Shown piece by piece: positions 45,067 through 53,462 of a stretch of 64,000 nt of DNA. Made by a program: the position numbers and the translations under genes. How positions within the stretch are numbered: position 1 is the first letter of the stretch; each line of letters begins with the position of its first letter. Under the pieces are notes generated by a model. The model made no database searches, had not been told where the DNA came from, and was given only the letters and a program-made list of their open reading frames with translations. The DNA comes from Pseudomonas sp. PB101 (GTDB lineage: Bacteria; Pseudomonadota; Gammaproteobacteria; Pseudomonadales; Pseudomonadaceae). The stretch covers positions 1-64,000 of the forward strand of contig NZ_RWIR01000089.1 in NCBI RefSeq assembly GCF_009764265.1, given 5' to 3'.

Positions 45067-45345
45067 TCAGACTTGAGTGCTGATCCACGACACCAGCAAC
45101 GCCAACCCCATGCAGGCAAAACCGAAAATGTAGAAAAACCGGTTCATGCGCAAGGTCGCCCAATCCAGCGTGGGCTCTACGTTGGGGCTGCTCTGGCGCT
45201 GCGCTTGCAAGCTGGCCATCGCGCGCAGTTCACGACGTCGGGTGGCGTGCAGCAACCAGCCGCCCGGAAAGGCAAACAGCAAGGCCAGCAGATTGATCAA
45301 TTTGGCGGGATGGGCGGTAAACAGCGTCATCAAGTGCAGCGACAT
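45067..45345 (-). CDS. Small membrane protein of unknown function
   Basis: This 92-aa protein has two hydrophobic segments (about residues 17-32, LINLLALLFAFPGGWLL, and about 70-88, FFYIFGFACMGLALLVSWI) separated by a basic cytoplasmic stretch. I do not recognise the family. Composition and codon use match its neighbours. It converges with the acyltransferase gene. The ATG at 45345 is used, and a GTG in frame precedes it. Confidence 0.65.
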   Translation of the reverse strand: MSLHLMTLFTAHPAKLINLLALLFAFPGGWLLHATRRRELRAMASLQAQRQSSPNVEPTLDWATLRMNRFFYIFGFACMGLALLVSWISTQV

Positions 45346-45462
45346 CACAAACCTCAGGCAAAACAGGCGTGGCAGGTGCCGGACCGGCGACCGCGGCGCG
45401 GATTCTACCGAAAGCCTGCGTCCCTGCTCTCTGTTTCCGACAAATAACGAAGCAATTGATCA

Positions 45463-45744
45463 ATGGCTGTCCTGCGTCACGGCTTCGTCATCTGAATCGG
45501 CGACCATGCGCGCCTCGAAACCGACACGGACTACGTCATGCTCCACGCCGAAAACCAGGATCGTCTCTACCTCATCACCCCCAGCGAAGAACAACAGGCC
45601 CTCGTCGGCAGCCTCGCCTTCAACGTTCAGGACCGCCATTGGCTGGTGTATTGCGCCCTGGGCGGGCATCAACATGCGGATTTGCCGGAAACGGATTTGC
45701 TCACGGGTGTGAGTGTGCTGGACTTTTACTCGCAGGCGGCCTGA
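45463..45744 (+). pseudogene. Small conserved-type gene interrupted by an in-frame TGA
   Basis: From ATG 45463 the frame reads MAVLRHGFVI, then TGA at 45493-45495, then IGDHARLETDTDYV and on to an internal ATG at 45538, ending at 45744. The stretch between the TGA and the internal ATG looks like coding sequence in the same style (LETDTDYVMLHAENQDRLYL), so the gene probably once spanned the whole length of about 93 aa. A TGG-to-TGA change would explain it. A 68-aa product from 45538 is still possible, but no good ribosome-binding site precedes it. The function is unknown. Confidence 0.55.
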
Positions 45745-45757
45745 CACCAACGCCCCC

Positions 45758-45857
45758 TGTAGGAGCGAGCCTGCTCGCGATGGTCGTTAACGATTACGCG
45801 GGGAATCTGATACCCCACGGCGCCCTCAAGTCCATCGCGAGCAGGCTCGCTCCTACA
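45758..45857. repeat. REPIN (sister of the one at 50128)
   Basis: Inverted arms TGTAGGAGCGAGCCTGCTCG / CGAGCAGGCTCGCTCCTACA enclose about 50 bp. The inner sequence (GATGGTCGTTAACGATTACGCGG) closely matches the REPIN at 50128-50227. Confidence 0.9.
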
Positions 45858-45867
45858 CGGGCTCGCA

Positions 45868-46452
45868 TTATTCGCCGAGAATCTGACCCACGGTCGGATC
45901 CTTGAACAGGCGGGTCAATGCATCGCTCAGCACATCGCTGACCAGCTTGGTGTTGGTTTCCTGGTTCGGCGCCATACCGAAGCGCTGGTCCAGGGACGAG
46001 CCATAACGGCCGCTGTAGCGACGGTTGCCGTTCTGTACATCGGAGCGGAAGGTCGCGCCGATGGTGGCTTCAGTCACGTACATGCCTTCCTTGGGCGATT
46101 GGTACTTCAGCTCTGCCAGGGTCACGGTCAGTTGCGGAGCATTCATGGCATTGTTCGTCGGGGTAAAGCCCAACAGACGCACCGCGGCTTCAGCCTGGGC
46201 CTGCAACTTCGGCAGAATCTGCGCGCCCTGCACGGTGATCGCGCTGGTCTCCGGGTACAGGCCGCCACGGGTGCCCAGTGTCGGCGACGGGCGACCGTCC
46301 ACTACACGCACCACGACGGGCTGACCATGGCCGACCGGGGCCAGTTGAGTGGTCAGCTTGGGTTCCGGGCTCAGTTGTTGCGGGCTGTGGGCGCAGCCAA
46401 CCAGGGTCAAACTGGTCACAGTGATCAAACCGAACAACAGGCGTTGCAACAT
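45868..46452 (-). CDS. YajG family lipoprotein
   Basis: This is an outer-membrane lipoprotein of 194 aa. The signal peptide ends in LVGC (about residues 18-21). The YajG domain follows, with VVRVVDGRPSPTLGTRGGLY and SDVLSDALTRLFKDP. The ATG at 46452 is chosen because GGAG lies 8 bp upstream, while the ATG at 46458 is too close to it. It is a single gene. The function of the family is unknown. Confidence 0.87.
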   Translation of the reverse strand: MLQRLLFGLITVTSLTLVGCAHSPQQLSPEPKLTTQLAPVGHGQPVVVRVVDGRPSPTLGTRGGLYPETSAITVQGAQILPKLQAQAEAAVRLLGFTPTNNAMNAPQLTVTLAELKYQSPKEGMYVTEATIGATFRSDVQNGNRRYSGRYGSSLDQRFGMAPNQETNTKLVSDVLSDALTRLFKDPTVGQILGE

Positions 46453-46657
46453 GCTCATCTCTCCAGAATCAGGCACAAAACAGGCCGGCAGTATAGCGGT
46501 GCGCCACTGCGGGGAACCAGCACCTCACAGTGTTTGATGAAATCTCTGACAACCCTTGGGGTTTGCGGTTCATGTCACACAGATGTCACCACTCATACAC
46601 TTGCGCGTAACGGCCTACAGGCAACCTTCTCGAAAGTCACCCACACGGTACTCCGCC

Positions 46658-46897
46658 ATGCGCCATCTGATCTCGCTGTTCGCGCCACGCCCGCTGCACC
46701 GCTGCTTCGCCCTGCTCGACCGCAACGGCCACTGCCAGGCCTTCAAGCAGTGCAGCCTACAGCCCATGGGTGATGGCTGGGTCGAAATCGAAGAAATCCG
46801 CCTGAACTGGCTGAATCAGCCGCTGCCGGCCGGCGCTCGTGTCGTTTCGCAGCCGCACCAGCCACGCTCGCGGGCACAACAACTGCTGACGACCTGA
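46658..46897 (+). CDS. Small conserved hypothetical protein
   Basis: This 79-aa protein (MRHLISLFAPRPLHRCFALL) has a central segment GDGWVEIEEIRLNWLNQPLP. It is arginine-rich and has no signal peptide. I do not recognise a named family. The coding bias is like its neighbours, and the start is the only Met that gives a compact product. It stands alone upstream of the 706-bp mqo leader region. Confidence 0.6.
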   Translation: MRHLISLFAPRPLHRCFALLDRNGHCQAFKQCSLQPMGDGWVEIEEIRLNWLNQPLPAGARVVSQPHQPRSRAQQLLTT

Positions 46898-47603
46898 CCA
46901 AAGACCTAATAAAAGTCATCAAACACGACCATTTCCCTGCGTTTCTTAGATACAATCTCCCCCCGATTATAAGGACGTCTCCTGATCGGGCCTCGCAGCA
47001 TCGTCAATGCGCTTGTATTGACACCCCGCACCGCCCACAGAGAGCCGCCCACACAGATCGAGTGAAGCTGGCGCGCTTGCTGTTTTGTTGAGCAAAACCT
47101 CCACTTTTCGCGAATCTGCAGAGCTGTCATTACGCTCGGTCACTGAGCTGTCTGCCCGTTTTTCGGGCACGGTGCCAGGCTGGGACAGCCCTTTTTGAGG
47201 TTCACGTCTTCAAAAGAGCGTGAAAAAAACGGGTTTTCACAACTTCACAAGAGTGTGGCGAGCAAATGAATAGTTTTGCGTCTGAACATGCACCATTAGC
47301 GTCTACAACAGCCCAACGACACAGGACCGAGTATTCCTCGAACACCGGAGCCTGAAGCCTGTCCGCTACGGATTTGGTTGCACAAACGGATGTATCGACC
47401 ATAAGTCGAATTGCCTCCCGCGCGCTGAAATGAGTTCATATGGCTCATAGGCCCGGCAGGTAGCGTCCGTCGAAGTTGCGATAAATTGCGAAGATTCGGA
47501 CATGGCGATACTGCCATGAGTTCGAGGGGCATCACTGACTCGCCCCGGAACGCCTGGCAGCCATGCCGTCAATTTGGTGCTGCAGATTTTGGAGACGCGT
47601 TAA
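46898..47603. other. 706-bp gene-poor region upstream of mqo
   Basis: No convincing protein gene was found on either strand. It contains a hairpin TGCCCG-TTTTT-CGGGCA at 47153-47169 and a terminator-like GGCTG-GGA-CAGCC plus T5 at 47178-47196, which suggests a short transcript or leader upstream of mqo. The rest shows no repeat or motif that I can name. Confidence 0.5.
47178..47196 (+). terminator. Terminator-like hairpin in the mqo upstream region
   Basis: A 5-bp stem with 3-nt loop is followed by CTTTTTG. It lies 408 bp before mqo with no gene upstream to terminate, so it may end a small RNA or act as an attenuator. Confidence 0.4.
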
Positions 47604-49112
47604 ATGGCGCATAACGAAGCAGTCGACGTAGTACTGGTAGGGGCCGGCATCATGAGCGCCACCCTCGCGGTACTGCTCAAAGAGCTCGACCCCGCGATCA
47701 AGCTGGAAGTCGTCGAGCTGATGGATTCCGGTGCCGCGGAGAGTTCCAACCCGTGGAACAACGCCGGTACCGGTCACGCCGGGCTGTGTGAGCTCAACTA
47801 CACGCCGCAGGCCGCCGATGGCGCCGTCGACATCAAGAAAGCCGTGCTCATCAACACCCAGTTCGAGGTGTCGAAGCAGTTCTGGTCGTACCTGACCAAA
47901 AAAGGCACGTTCGGCTCGTGCAAATCGTTTATCAGCCCGGTGCCACACCTGAGCTTCGTGCAGGGCGACAGCGGCGTGTCCTTCCTCAAGGAACGCTTCA
48001 AGGTGCTGAGCAAGCACCACGCCTTCAACGACATGGAATACACCGAAGACAAGGCAACAATGGCAGAGTGGATGCCATTGATGATGCCTGGTCGCGACCC
48101 TGGCGAAACCCTGGCCGCCACCCGCGTGATCAATGGTACCGACGTCAACTTCGGCGCCCTGACCAACCAGTTGCTCAAGCACCTGACCAGCGCACCCGAT
48201 GCCCAGGTCAAGTACTGCAAGCGCGTGACCGGCCTCAAGCGCAGCAACGGTGGCTGGACCGTCAGCATCAAGGACGTCAACAGCGGCAACACCCGTGAAG
48301 TCGACGCCAAATTCGTCTTCCTCGGCGCTGGCGGCGCGGCACTGCCGCTGCTGCAAGCCTCGGGCATCGAAGAAAGCAAAGGCTTCGGCGGTTTCCCGAT
48401 CAGCGGCCAGTGGCTGCGTTGCGACAACCCGGAAGTGGTCAAGCACCACCAGTCCAAGGTCTACAGCCAGGCAGCCGTGGGTTCGCCGCCAATGTCCGTG
48501 CCGCACCTGGACACCCGCGTGGTCGAAGGCAAGAAGTCCCTGCTGTTCGGACCGTACGCCGGTTTCACCACCAAGTTCCTCAAGCACGGCTCCTTCATGG
48601 ACCTGCCGATGTCGGTTCGCGCCGGCAACATCGGCCCGATGCTCGCCGTGGCGAAAAACAACATGGACCTGACCAAGTACCTGGTCAGCGAAGTGATGCA
48701 GTCGATGGAGCAGCGCCTGGATTCCCTGCGTCGCTTCTACCCTGAGGCGAAAGCCGAAGACTGGCGCCTGGAAGTGGCCGGCCAACGGGTGCAGATCATC
48801 AAGAAAGACCCGAAAAAAGGCGGCATCCTGCAATTCGGTACCGAACTGGTCGCGGCCAAGGACGGTTCCCTGGCGGCACTGCTCGGCGCTTCGCCGGGTG
48901 CATCGGTGACCGTTTCGATCATGCTCGAGCTGATCGAAAAGTGCTTCCCGAACCAGGCCAAGGGCGAATGGGCTGGCAAACTGGCAGAAATCTTCCCCGC
49001 CCGGGAAAAGGTTCTGGAAACCGACGCTGCGCTGTATCGCAAGATCAACACGCAGAACAACGTTGCCCTGGAACTGGTTGAAGCCAGCAGCGAGACCGAA
49101 AGCTACGCTTGA
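47604..49112 (+). CDS. mqo: Malate:quinone oxidoreductase
   Basis: This is an FAD-dependent peripheral membrane enzyme that oxidises malate to oxaloacetate and reduces quinone, the main malate dehydrogenase route in pseudomonads. The 502-aa protein has the FAD motif [17 protein letters not shown] (about residues 8-24), [20 protein letters not shown] and the C-terminal flavin segment [26 protein letters not shown] lies 9 bp before the ATG. The following genes match the P. aeruginosa PA4640 neighbourhood, so it is the MqoB-type copy. A terminator interrupted by a REPIN follows. Confidence 0.95.
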   Translation: MAHNEAVDVVLVGAGIMSATLAVLLKELDPAIKLEVVELMDSGAAESSNPWNNAGTGHAGLCELNYTPQAADGAVDIKKAVLINTQFEVSKQFWSYLTKKGTFGSCKSFISPVPHLSFVQGDSGVSFLKERFKVLSKHHAFNDMEYTEDKATMAEWMPLMMPGRDPGETLAATRVINGTDVNFGALTNQLLKHLTSAPDAQVKYCKRVTGLKRSNGGWTVSIKDVNSGNTREVDAKFVFLGAGGAALPLLQASGIEESKGFGGFPISGQWLRCDNPEVVKHHQSKVYSQAAVGSPPMSVPHLDTRVVEGKKSLLFGPYAGFTTKFLKHGSFMDLPMSVRAGNIGPMLAVAKNNMDLTKYLVSEVMQSMEQRLDSLRRFYPEAKAEDWRLEVAGQRVQIIKKDPKKGGILQFGTELVAAKDGSLAALLGASPGASVTVSIMLELIEKCFPNQAKGEWAGKLAEIFPAREKVLETDAALYRKINTQNNVALELVEASSETESYA

Positions 49113-49124
49113 TTCGGTGACATG

Positions 49125-49245
49125 AAAAACGCCCCGCTCCTGTAGGAGCCGGCTTGCTGGCGATGGTATCACCCCGGTGGATCTGACAGACCGAGGTGAT
49201 GCCATCGCCAGCAAGCCGGCTCCTACAAGTTCGGGGCGTTTTTTT
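49125..49245 (+). terminator. mqo terminator with a REPIN in its loop
   Basis: AAAAACGCCCCG (49125-49136) pairs perfectly with CGGGGCGTTTTT (49232-49243), followed by more T. The intervening loop is a complete REPIN. Long-range pairing would still form a stem ending in a T-run. Confidence 0.7.
49141..49227. repeat. REPIN inside the mqo terminator
   Basis: Inverted arms TGTAGGAGCCGGCTTGCTGG / CCAGCAAGCCGGCTCCTACA are separated by about 40 bp. It is nested within the terminator stem at 49125-49245. Confidence 0.9.
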
Positions 49246-49261
49246 GCGCGTCTGAAAGATC

Positions 49262-49549
49262 TTAGCCGCGGGCTTTTTCGATCAGCTCGATGTAATCCGG
49301 CGCGTTGCGCTGATCCTTGATCAGGGCAACGAAGTCATTGCCGTGCTCATCCTTGCCATTCACGTCGTAACCCGCCTCGACGAAGAACGTCAGGAAACGC
49401 TCGAAATCGTCGATGCGCAGGCCACGGTAGGCCTTGACCAGTTTGTGCAGGGACGGAGAAGTCGCGTCGACCGGTTCGAAATCGAGGAACAACTTGATCT
49501 GCTCGTCGCCGATCTCGTCACCAATCACTTGTTTTTTATCTTTACGCAT
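49262..49549 (-). CDS. PA4642-like conserved protein
   Basis: This 95-aa soluble protein starts MRKDKKQVIGDEIGDEQIK and contains FLTFFVEAGYDVNGKDEHGND, which resembles an ankyrin-type turn. It is a conserved neighbour of mqo in Pseudomonas (PA4642 position in PAO1). The function is unknown. It converges with mqo. Confidence 0.82.
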   Translation of the reverse strand: MRKDKKQVIGDEIGDEQIKLFLDFEPVDATSPSLHKLVKAYRGLRIDDFERFLTFFVEAGYDVNGKDEHGNDFVALIKDQRNAPDYIELIEKARG

Positions 49550-49612
49550 TGCCGACTCCAGCTCGCAGACATTTCACGGGGCGGGCAGTTTACCCCTGCG
49601 CAGGCTCAGGGC

Positions 49613-50098
49613 TCAACGCGCACGCGTGCTACCGGTGTGCAAGTCAGCCCAGACATGCCCATTGGCGTAGCTGAGAAACTGGCAATACACCGTGTCGTTG
49701 CGCAGCAAATCGATCACCACCCGGTATTGCGCCAGCGGGTAATAGAGGGTCAGGGTCTTGCTCGGCTGGTCGTAGACCGGCTTCTTCAGGCTTTTGCTCT
49801 CGCCGTCGAAATTGACCAGCACCTGGCTGATAGTGGCGCCCTTGTTCAGGGACTTGCCCTTGAGGCGAATCATCAAAGGCGAAGTGACTGGGATCGGCTG
49901 TTGATTGGATTGACGCTGTGCGCCGACCACCACCGAATAATCGGTGACCTGCATCAGTTGCTGCTGTTCGGGAGCGGCATCGCGCAGCGTGAGATCGTCC
50001 GGCGGCAGGAATTGACTGTGCATGGGCGCGGGAGCGGCAGCCAACGGCAGGCTGAGGGTCAGCAACAGGGCAGCGCAGCAGCGGATCAACAGGTTCAT
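49613..50098 (-). CDS. Exported protein of unknown function
   Basis: This 161-aa protein has a clear signal peptide (MNLLIRCCAALLLTLSLPLA, cleavage near APA). The mature part is mostly beta (MIRLKGKSLNKGATISQVLV, LTLYYPLAQYRVVIDLL). The start at 50098 is chosen because it gives the signal peptide, and the frame extends 225 bp further upstream into a REPIN, which is not coding. It lies in the PA4643 position. No named domain was recognised. Confidence 0.75.
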   Translation of the reverse strand: MNLLIRCCAALLLTLSLPLAAAPAPMHSQFLPPDDLTLRDAAPEQQQLMQVTDYSVVVGAQRQSNQQPIPVTSPLMIRLKGKSLNKGATISQVLVNFDGESKSLKKPVYDQPSKTLTLYYPLAQYRVVIDLLRNDTVYCQFLSYANGHVWADLHTGSTRAR

Positions 50099-50127
50099 GA
50101 CGGGCTCCAGGGGTGAACGCGTCCCCC

Positions 50128-50227
50128 TGTAGGAGCGAGCATGCTCGCGATGGTCGTCAACGATAACGCGGAAAACCAGATGCCCCGCGGTGTCCTTGGG
50201 TTCATCGCGAGCATGCTCGCTCCTACA
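50128..50227. repeat. REPIN (sister of the one at 45758)
   Basis: Inverted arms TGTAGGAGCGAGCATGCTCG / CGAGCATGCTCGCTCCTACA enclose about 50 bp. The arms extend by a further 5 bp of C/G on each side. Confidence 0.9.
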
Positions 50228-50240
50228 GGGGGGTAGAAGA

Positions 50241-50714
50241 TCAATCGAACTGCGCGTGCATCCAGGCCTGATACTCGGCGACACCAGGCTCGCCCTCACG
50301 CGGCGCCCAATGGGCCAGTTCACCCTCGCCGACCGGACGGTAAGGACCAGCCTTGCATTCGAACATCAGGCTGTCGGCCTCCAGCACCACCAAACCGTGG
50401 AACACACCGGTTGGCAGGTCCACGCCAACACAGTCCCCACCGGCCTGCAGCACGGTCTTGCTCAGCACCGCACCGGTCTCATCGAAGATCAGCACGCCCA
50501 ACCGGCCCTTGAGGACCAGCAGGGTTTCGGCCTTGTTGTCGCCCAAATGCCGGTGAGGCGGGATATACGTGGACGGCTGCAGCCCCACCGCCATGCGATG
50601 GCAAGCGTCTTCCATCTGGTGGAAGTTGTGATGCTGGCGCCCGCGAGGACTGGCCGCGGCTTTCCCGGCCAGCTCGGCGAACAAGGTCTGATCCAGAAAG
50701 CGAGGCGTATCCAT
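50241..50714 (-). CDS. WbuC family cupin-fold metalloprotein
   Basis: This 157-aa protein has a cupin domain with the metal ligands in PPHRHLGDNKAETLLVL (two His, one Glu) and a third His in GVFHGLVVLEADSL. WbuC-type proteins occur near O-antigen genes and as singletons, and the biochemical role is unproven. It starts 3 bp after the phosphoribosyltransferase stop, so the two form an operon. Confidence 0.83.
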   Translation of the reverse strand: MDTPRFLDQTLFAELAGKAAASPRGRQHHNFHQMEDACHRMAVGLQPSTYIPPHRHLGDNKAETLLVLKGRLGVLIFDETGAVLSKTVLQAGGDCVGVDLPTGVFHGLVVLEADSLMFECKAGPYRPVGEGELAHWAPREGEPGVAEYQAWMHAQFD

Positions 50715-50717
50715 GTC

Positions 50718-51275
50718 TTACATTCCTTTAACGGCGAAAATCCCGTTGGCGTTACGCCAGTAGCCTTTGTAGTCCATGCCGTAACCGAAGATGTAGCGGT
50801 CGATGCATGGCAGGCCGACGAAATCGGCCTTCAGGTCTGGACGAGCCTTGCGGTCGTGGTCTTTGTCGATCAGCACGGCGGTGTGCACTTTACGTGCGCC
50901 AGCGTGTTTGCAGAAGTCGATGATCGCGCCCAGGGTGTGACCTTCGTCGAGGATGTCGTCGATGATCAGCACGTCGCGGTCGATGAACGAAACTTCCGGC
51001 TTGGCCTTCCAGAACAGCTCGCCGCCGCTGGTTTCGTTGCGATAACGGGTCGCGTGCAGGTAGGACGCTTCCAGCGGGAACTGCAAATGGGTGAGCAGCT
51101 TGCCGGCGAAAATCAGCCCGCCGTTCATCACGCAGAACACCACCGGGTTGCTATCCGCCAGTTCATCGTTGATGTGTGCACCGACGCGGGCGATGGCCGC
51201 CTCGACTTCAGCTTCGGTGTACAGGCAGTCAGCCTCTCGCATGATTTGACGGATATGCTCGAGATCAGCGGACAT
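50718..51275 (-). CDS. hpt: Hypoxanthine-guanine phosphoribosyltransferase
   Basis: This is a purine salvage enzyme that makes IMP and GMP from hypoxanthine and guanine with PRPP. The 185-aa protein has the PRPP motif VLIIDDILDEGHTL and the flexible-loop/early segment VVFCVMNGGLIFAG, and the C-terminal purine site KADFVGLPCIDRYIFGYGMDY. It is divergent from upp, the matching uracil salvage gene, across 164 bp. Confidence 0.93.
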   Translation of the reverse strand: MSADLEHIRQIMREADCLYTEAEVEAAIARVGAHINDELADSNPVVFCVMNGGLIFAGKLLTHLQFPLEASYLHATRYRNETSGGELFWKAKPEVSFIDRDVLIIDDILDEGHTLGAIIDFCKHAGARKVHTAVLIDKDHDRKARPDLKADFVGLPCIDRYIFGYGMDYKGYWRNANGIFAVKGM

Positions 51276-51439
51276 GGCGCTCTCCAGGGGGGACGGATTC
51301 AGGAAAAGCGGGCAAAGGTACGCATCCAGCGAGGCCAGATCAAGCGTTTGTGGACTAACGTACTGTATGTCTATAGGACAACACCCTCGGATAGATTAAT
51401 CTAGGCCGGTTTTTTTGCCCGCCGCCGGAGCCTTTCCCC

Positions 51440-52078
51440 ATGCCCATCCATGAGATCCGCCACCCGCTGATCCGTCATAAACTTGGCCTTATGCGCCGCG
51501 CAGACATCAGCACGAAGAATTTCCGTGAGCTCGCTCAGGAAGTCGGCGCCCTGCTGACCTACGAAGCCACCAAAGACCTGCCGCTGGAATCCTACGATAT
51601 CGAAGGCTGGTGCGGCACTGTGTCGGTCGAGAAAATCGCCGGCAAGAAAATCACCGTGGTGCCGATCCTGCGTGCCGGCATCGGCATGCTCGAAGGTGTG
51701 CTCAGCCTGATTCCGGGCGCCAAGGTCAGCGCCGTGGGCGTGGCCCGCAACGAGGAAACCCTCGAAGCCCACACCTACCTTGAGAAGCTGGTGCCGGAAA
51801 TCGACGAACGCCTGGCCATGATCATCGACCCGATGCTCGCCACCGGCGGCTCGATGGTTGCCACCATCGACCTGCTGAAAAAAGCCGGCTGCAAGGACAT
51901 TCGCGCCATGGTGCTGGTCGCCGCGCCGGAAGGCATTGCCGTGGTCGAGAAAGCTCACCCGGACGTGATCATCTACACCGCGTCCATTGATCAGAAACTG
52001 AACGAACACGGTTACATCATCCCAGGGCTGGGCGATGCCGGTGACAAGATCTTCGGCACCAAGCAGAAGGACGCGTGA
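51440..52078 (+). CDS. upp: Uracil phosphoribosyltransferase
   Basis: This is a pyrimidine salvage enzyme converting uracil and PRPP to UMP. The 212-aa protein is full length. It has [41 protein letters not shown], the PRPP-binding [16 protein letters not shown] and the uracil-binding [18 protein letters not shown]. It is 2 bp upstream of uraA, the usual operon. Confidence 0.97.
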   Translation: MPIHEIRHPLIRHKLGLMRRADISTKNFRELAQEVGALLTYEATKDLPLESYDIEGWCGTVSVEKIAGKKITVVPILRAGIGMLEGVLSLIPGAKVSAVGVARNEETLEAHTYLEKLVPEIDERLAMIIDPMLATGGSMVATIDLLKKAGCKDIRAMVLVAAPEGIAVVEKAHPDVIIYTASIDQKLNEHGYIIPGLGDAGDKIFGTKQKDA

Positions 52079-52080
52079 CC

Positions 52081-53355
52081 ATGCAGCAAGAGTTCAACGA
52101 TCCGCTCTGGCGCACGGTACTGTCGGGTGCACAGATGCTGTTCGTGGCCTTCGGCGCCCTGGTGTTGATGCCGCTGATTACCGGCCTCGACCCCAACGTG
52201 GCGCTGTTCACGGCCGGCCTGGGGACGATCCTGTTCCAGATCGTCACCGGGCGTCAGGTGCCGGTGTTCCTGGCATCGAGCTTTGCCTTCATCACCCCGA
52301 TCATTCTCGCCAAGGGCCAGTTCGGCCTGGCCGCGACCATGGGCGGCGTAATGGCGGCGGGTTTCGTCTACACCTTCCTCGGCCTCGCGGTAAAAATCAA
52401 AGGCACCGGTTTCATCGACCGCCTGCTGCCGCCGGTGGTGATCGGGCCGGTGATCATTTCGATTGGCCTGGCCATGGCGCCGATTGCCGCTAACATGGCC
52501 ATGGGCAAGGCCGGTGATGGCAGCGAACTGATTCATTACCAGACGGCGATGATGATCTCGATGCCGGCGCTGCTGACCACGCTGATCGTCGCGGTTTTCG
52601 GCAAGGGCATTTTCCGCCTGGTGCCGATCATCTCCGGCGTGCTGGTCGGTTTCGGCATGGCGTTCTATTTCGGCGTGGTCGATACCGCGAAGATCGCTGC
52701 GGCACCCTGGTTCGCCATCCCGCACTTCACCGCGCCGGAATTCAACTGGCAGGCGATCCTGTTCATCGTTCCGGTGGCCCTGGCCCCGGCCATCGAACAC
52801 ATCGGCGGCGTGATTGCCGTGGGTAGCGTGACCGGTCGCGATTACCTGAAGAAACCCGGCCTGCACCGCACCCTGCTCGGCGACGGCATTGCCACCACGG
52901 CGGCCGGTCTGTTCGGCGGCCCGCCCAACACCACCTACGCCGAAGTGACTGGCGCGGTGATGCTGACCAAGAACTACAACCCGAAAATCATGACCTGGGC
53001 GGCGATCTTCGCCATCAGCCTGGCGTTCATCGGCAAGTTCGGCGCGCTGCTGCAAAGCATTCCGGTGCCGGTAATGGGCGGGATTCTGTGCCTGTTGTTC
53101 GGTTCGATTGCGGCGGTGGGGATGAACACGCTGATCCGCCACAAGATCGATCTGGGCGAGGCGCGCAACCTGGTGATCGTGTCGGTGACCCTGGTGTTCG
53201 GGATCGGCGGCGTGCTGATCGGCACCGGCACCGGCCCGGACGATTTCGGCCTCAAGGGCATCGCGCTGTGCGCGGTGGTGGCGATCGGCTTGAACCTGCT
53301 CCTGCCGGGCAATGACAGCTGGAAGCACAAGAAGGCGGATGAGCCGCTGATCTAA
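52081..53355 (+). CDS. uraA: Uracil permease UraA (NCS2 family)
   Basis: This is an inner-membrane uracil:proton symporter of 424 aa with about 14 hydrophobic segments. The NCS2 signature AIEHIGGVIAVGSVTGRDY (substrate Glu) and FGGPPNTTYAEVTGAVMLTKNYNP are present. It starts directly after upp. The ATG at 52081 is used, with a GTG two codons upstream. It is followed by a compact REPIN. Confidence 0.95.
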   Translation: MQQEFNDPLWRTVLSGAQMLFVAFGALVLMPLITGLDPNVALFTAGLGTILFQIVTGRQVPVFLASSFAFITPIILAKGQFGLAATMGGVMAAGFVYTFLGLAVKIKGTGFIDRLLPPVVIGPVIISIGLAMAPIAANMAMGKAGDGSELIHYQTAMMISMPALLTTLIVAVFGKGIFRLVPIISGVLVGFGMAFYFGVVDTAKIAAAPWFAIPHFTAPEFNWQAILFIVPVALAPAIEHIGGVIAVGSVTGRDYLKKPGLHRTLLGDGIATTAAGLFGGPPNTTYAEVTGAVMLTKNYNPKIMTWAAIFAISLAFIGKFGALLQSIPVPVMGGILCLLFGSIAAVGMNTLIRHKIDLGEARNLVIVSVTLVFGIGGVLIGTGTGPDDFGLKGIALCAVVAIGLNLLLPGNDSWKHKKADEPLI

Positions 53356-53390
53356 GCAGGCTCAGATTCTTCGTTGACTGAAAGACCCTC

Positions 53391-53458
53391 TTCGCGAGCA
53401 GGCTCGCTCCCACAGTTTTGGAATGCATTTCCCTGTGGGAGCGAGCCTGCTCGCGAAG
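53391..53458. repeat. Compact REPIN between uraA and hemH
   Basis: Inverted arms TTCGCGAGCAGGCTCGCTCC / GGAGCGAGCCTGCTCGCGAA are separated by about 28 bp, between convergent genes, and probably also serve termination. Confidence 0.9.
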
Positions 53459-53462
53459 CTTT

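Noticed and set aside
45493-45495. TGA read as selenocysteine
   Set aside because: No convincing selenocysteine hairpin was seen just downstream and the protein is not a known selenoprotein. A Trp-to-stop change is simpler.
51276-51439. Possible purine riboswitch between hpt and upp
   Set aside because: None of the conserved loop sequences of the purine aptamer were found.
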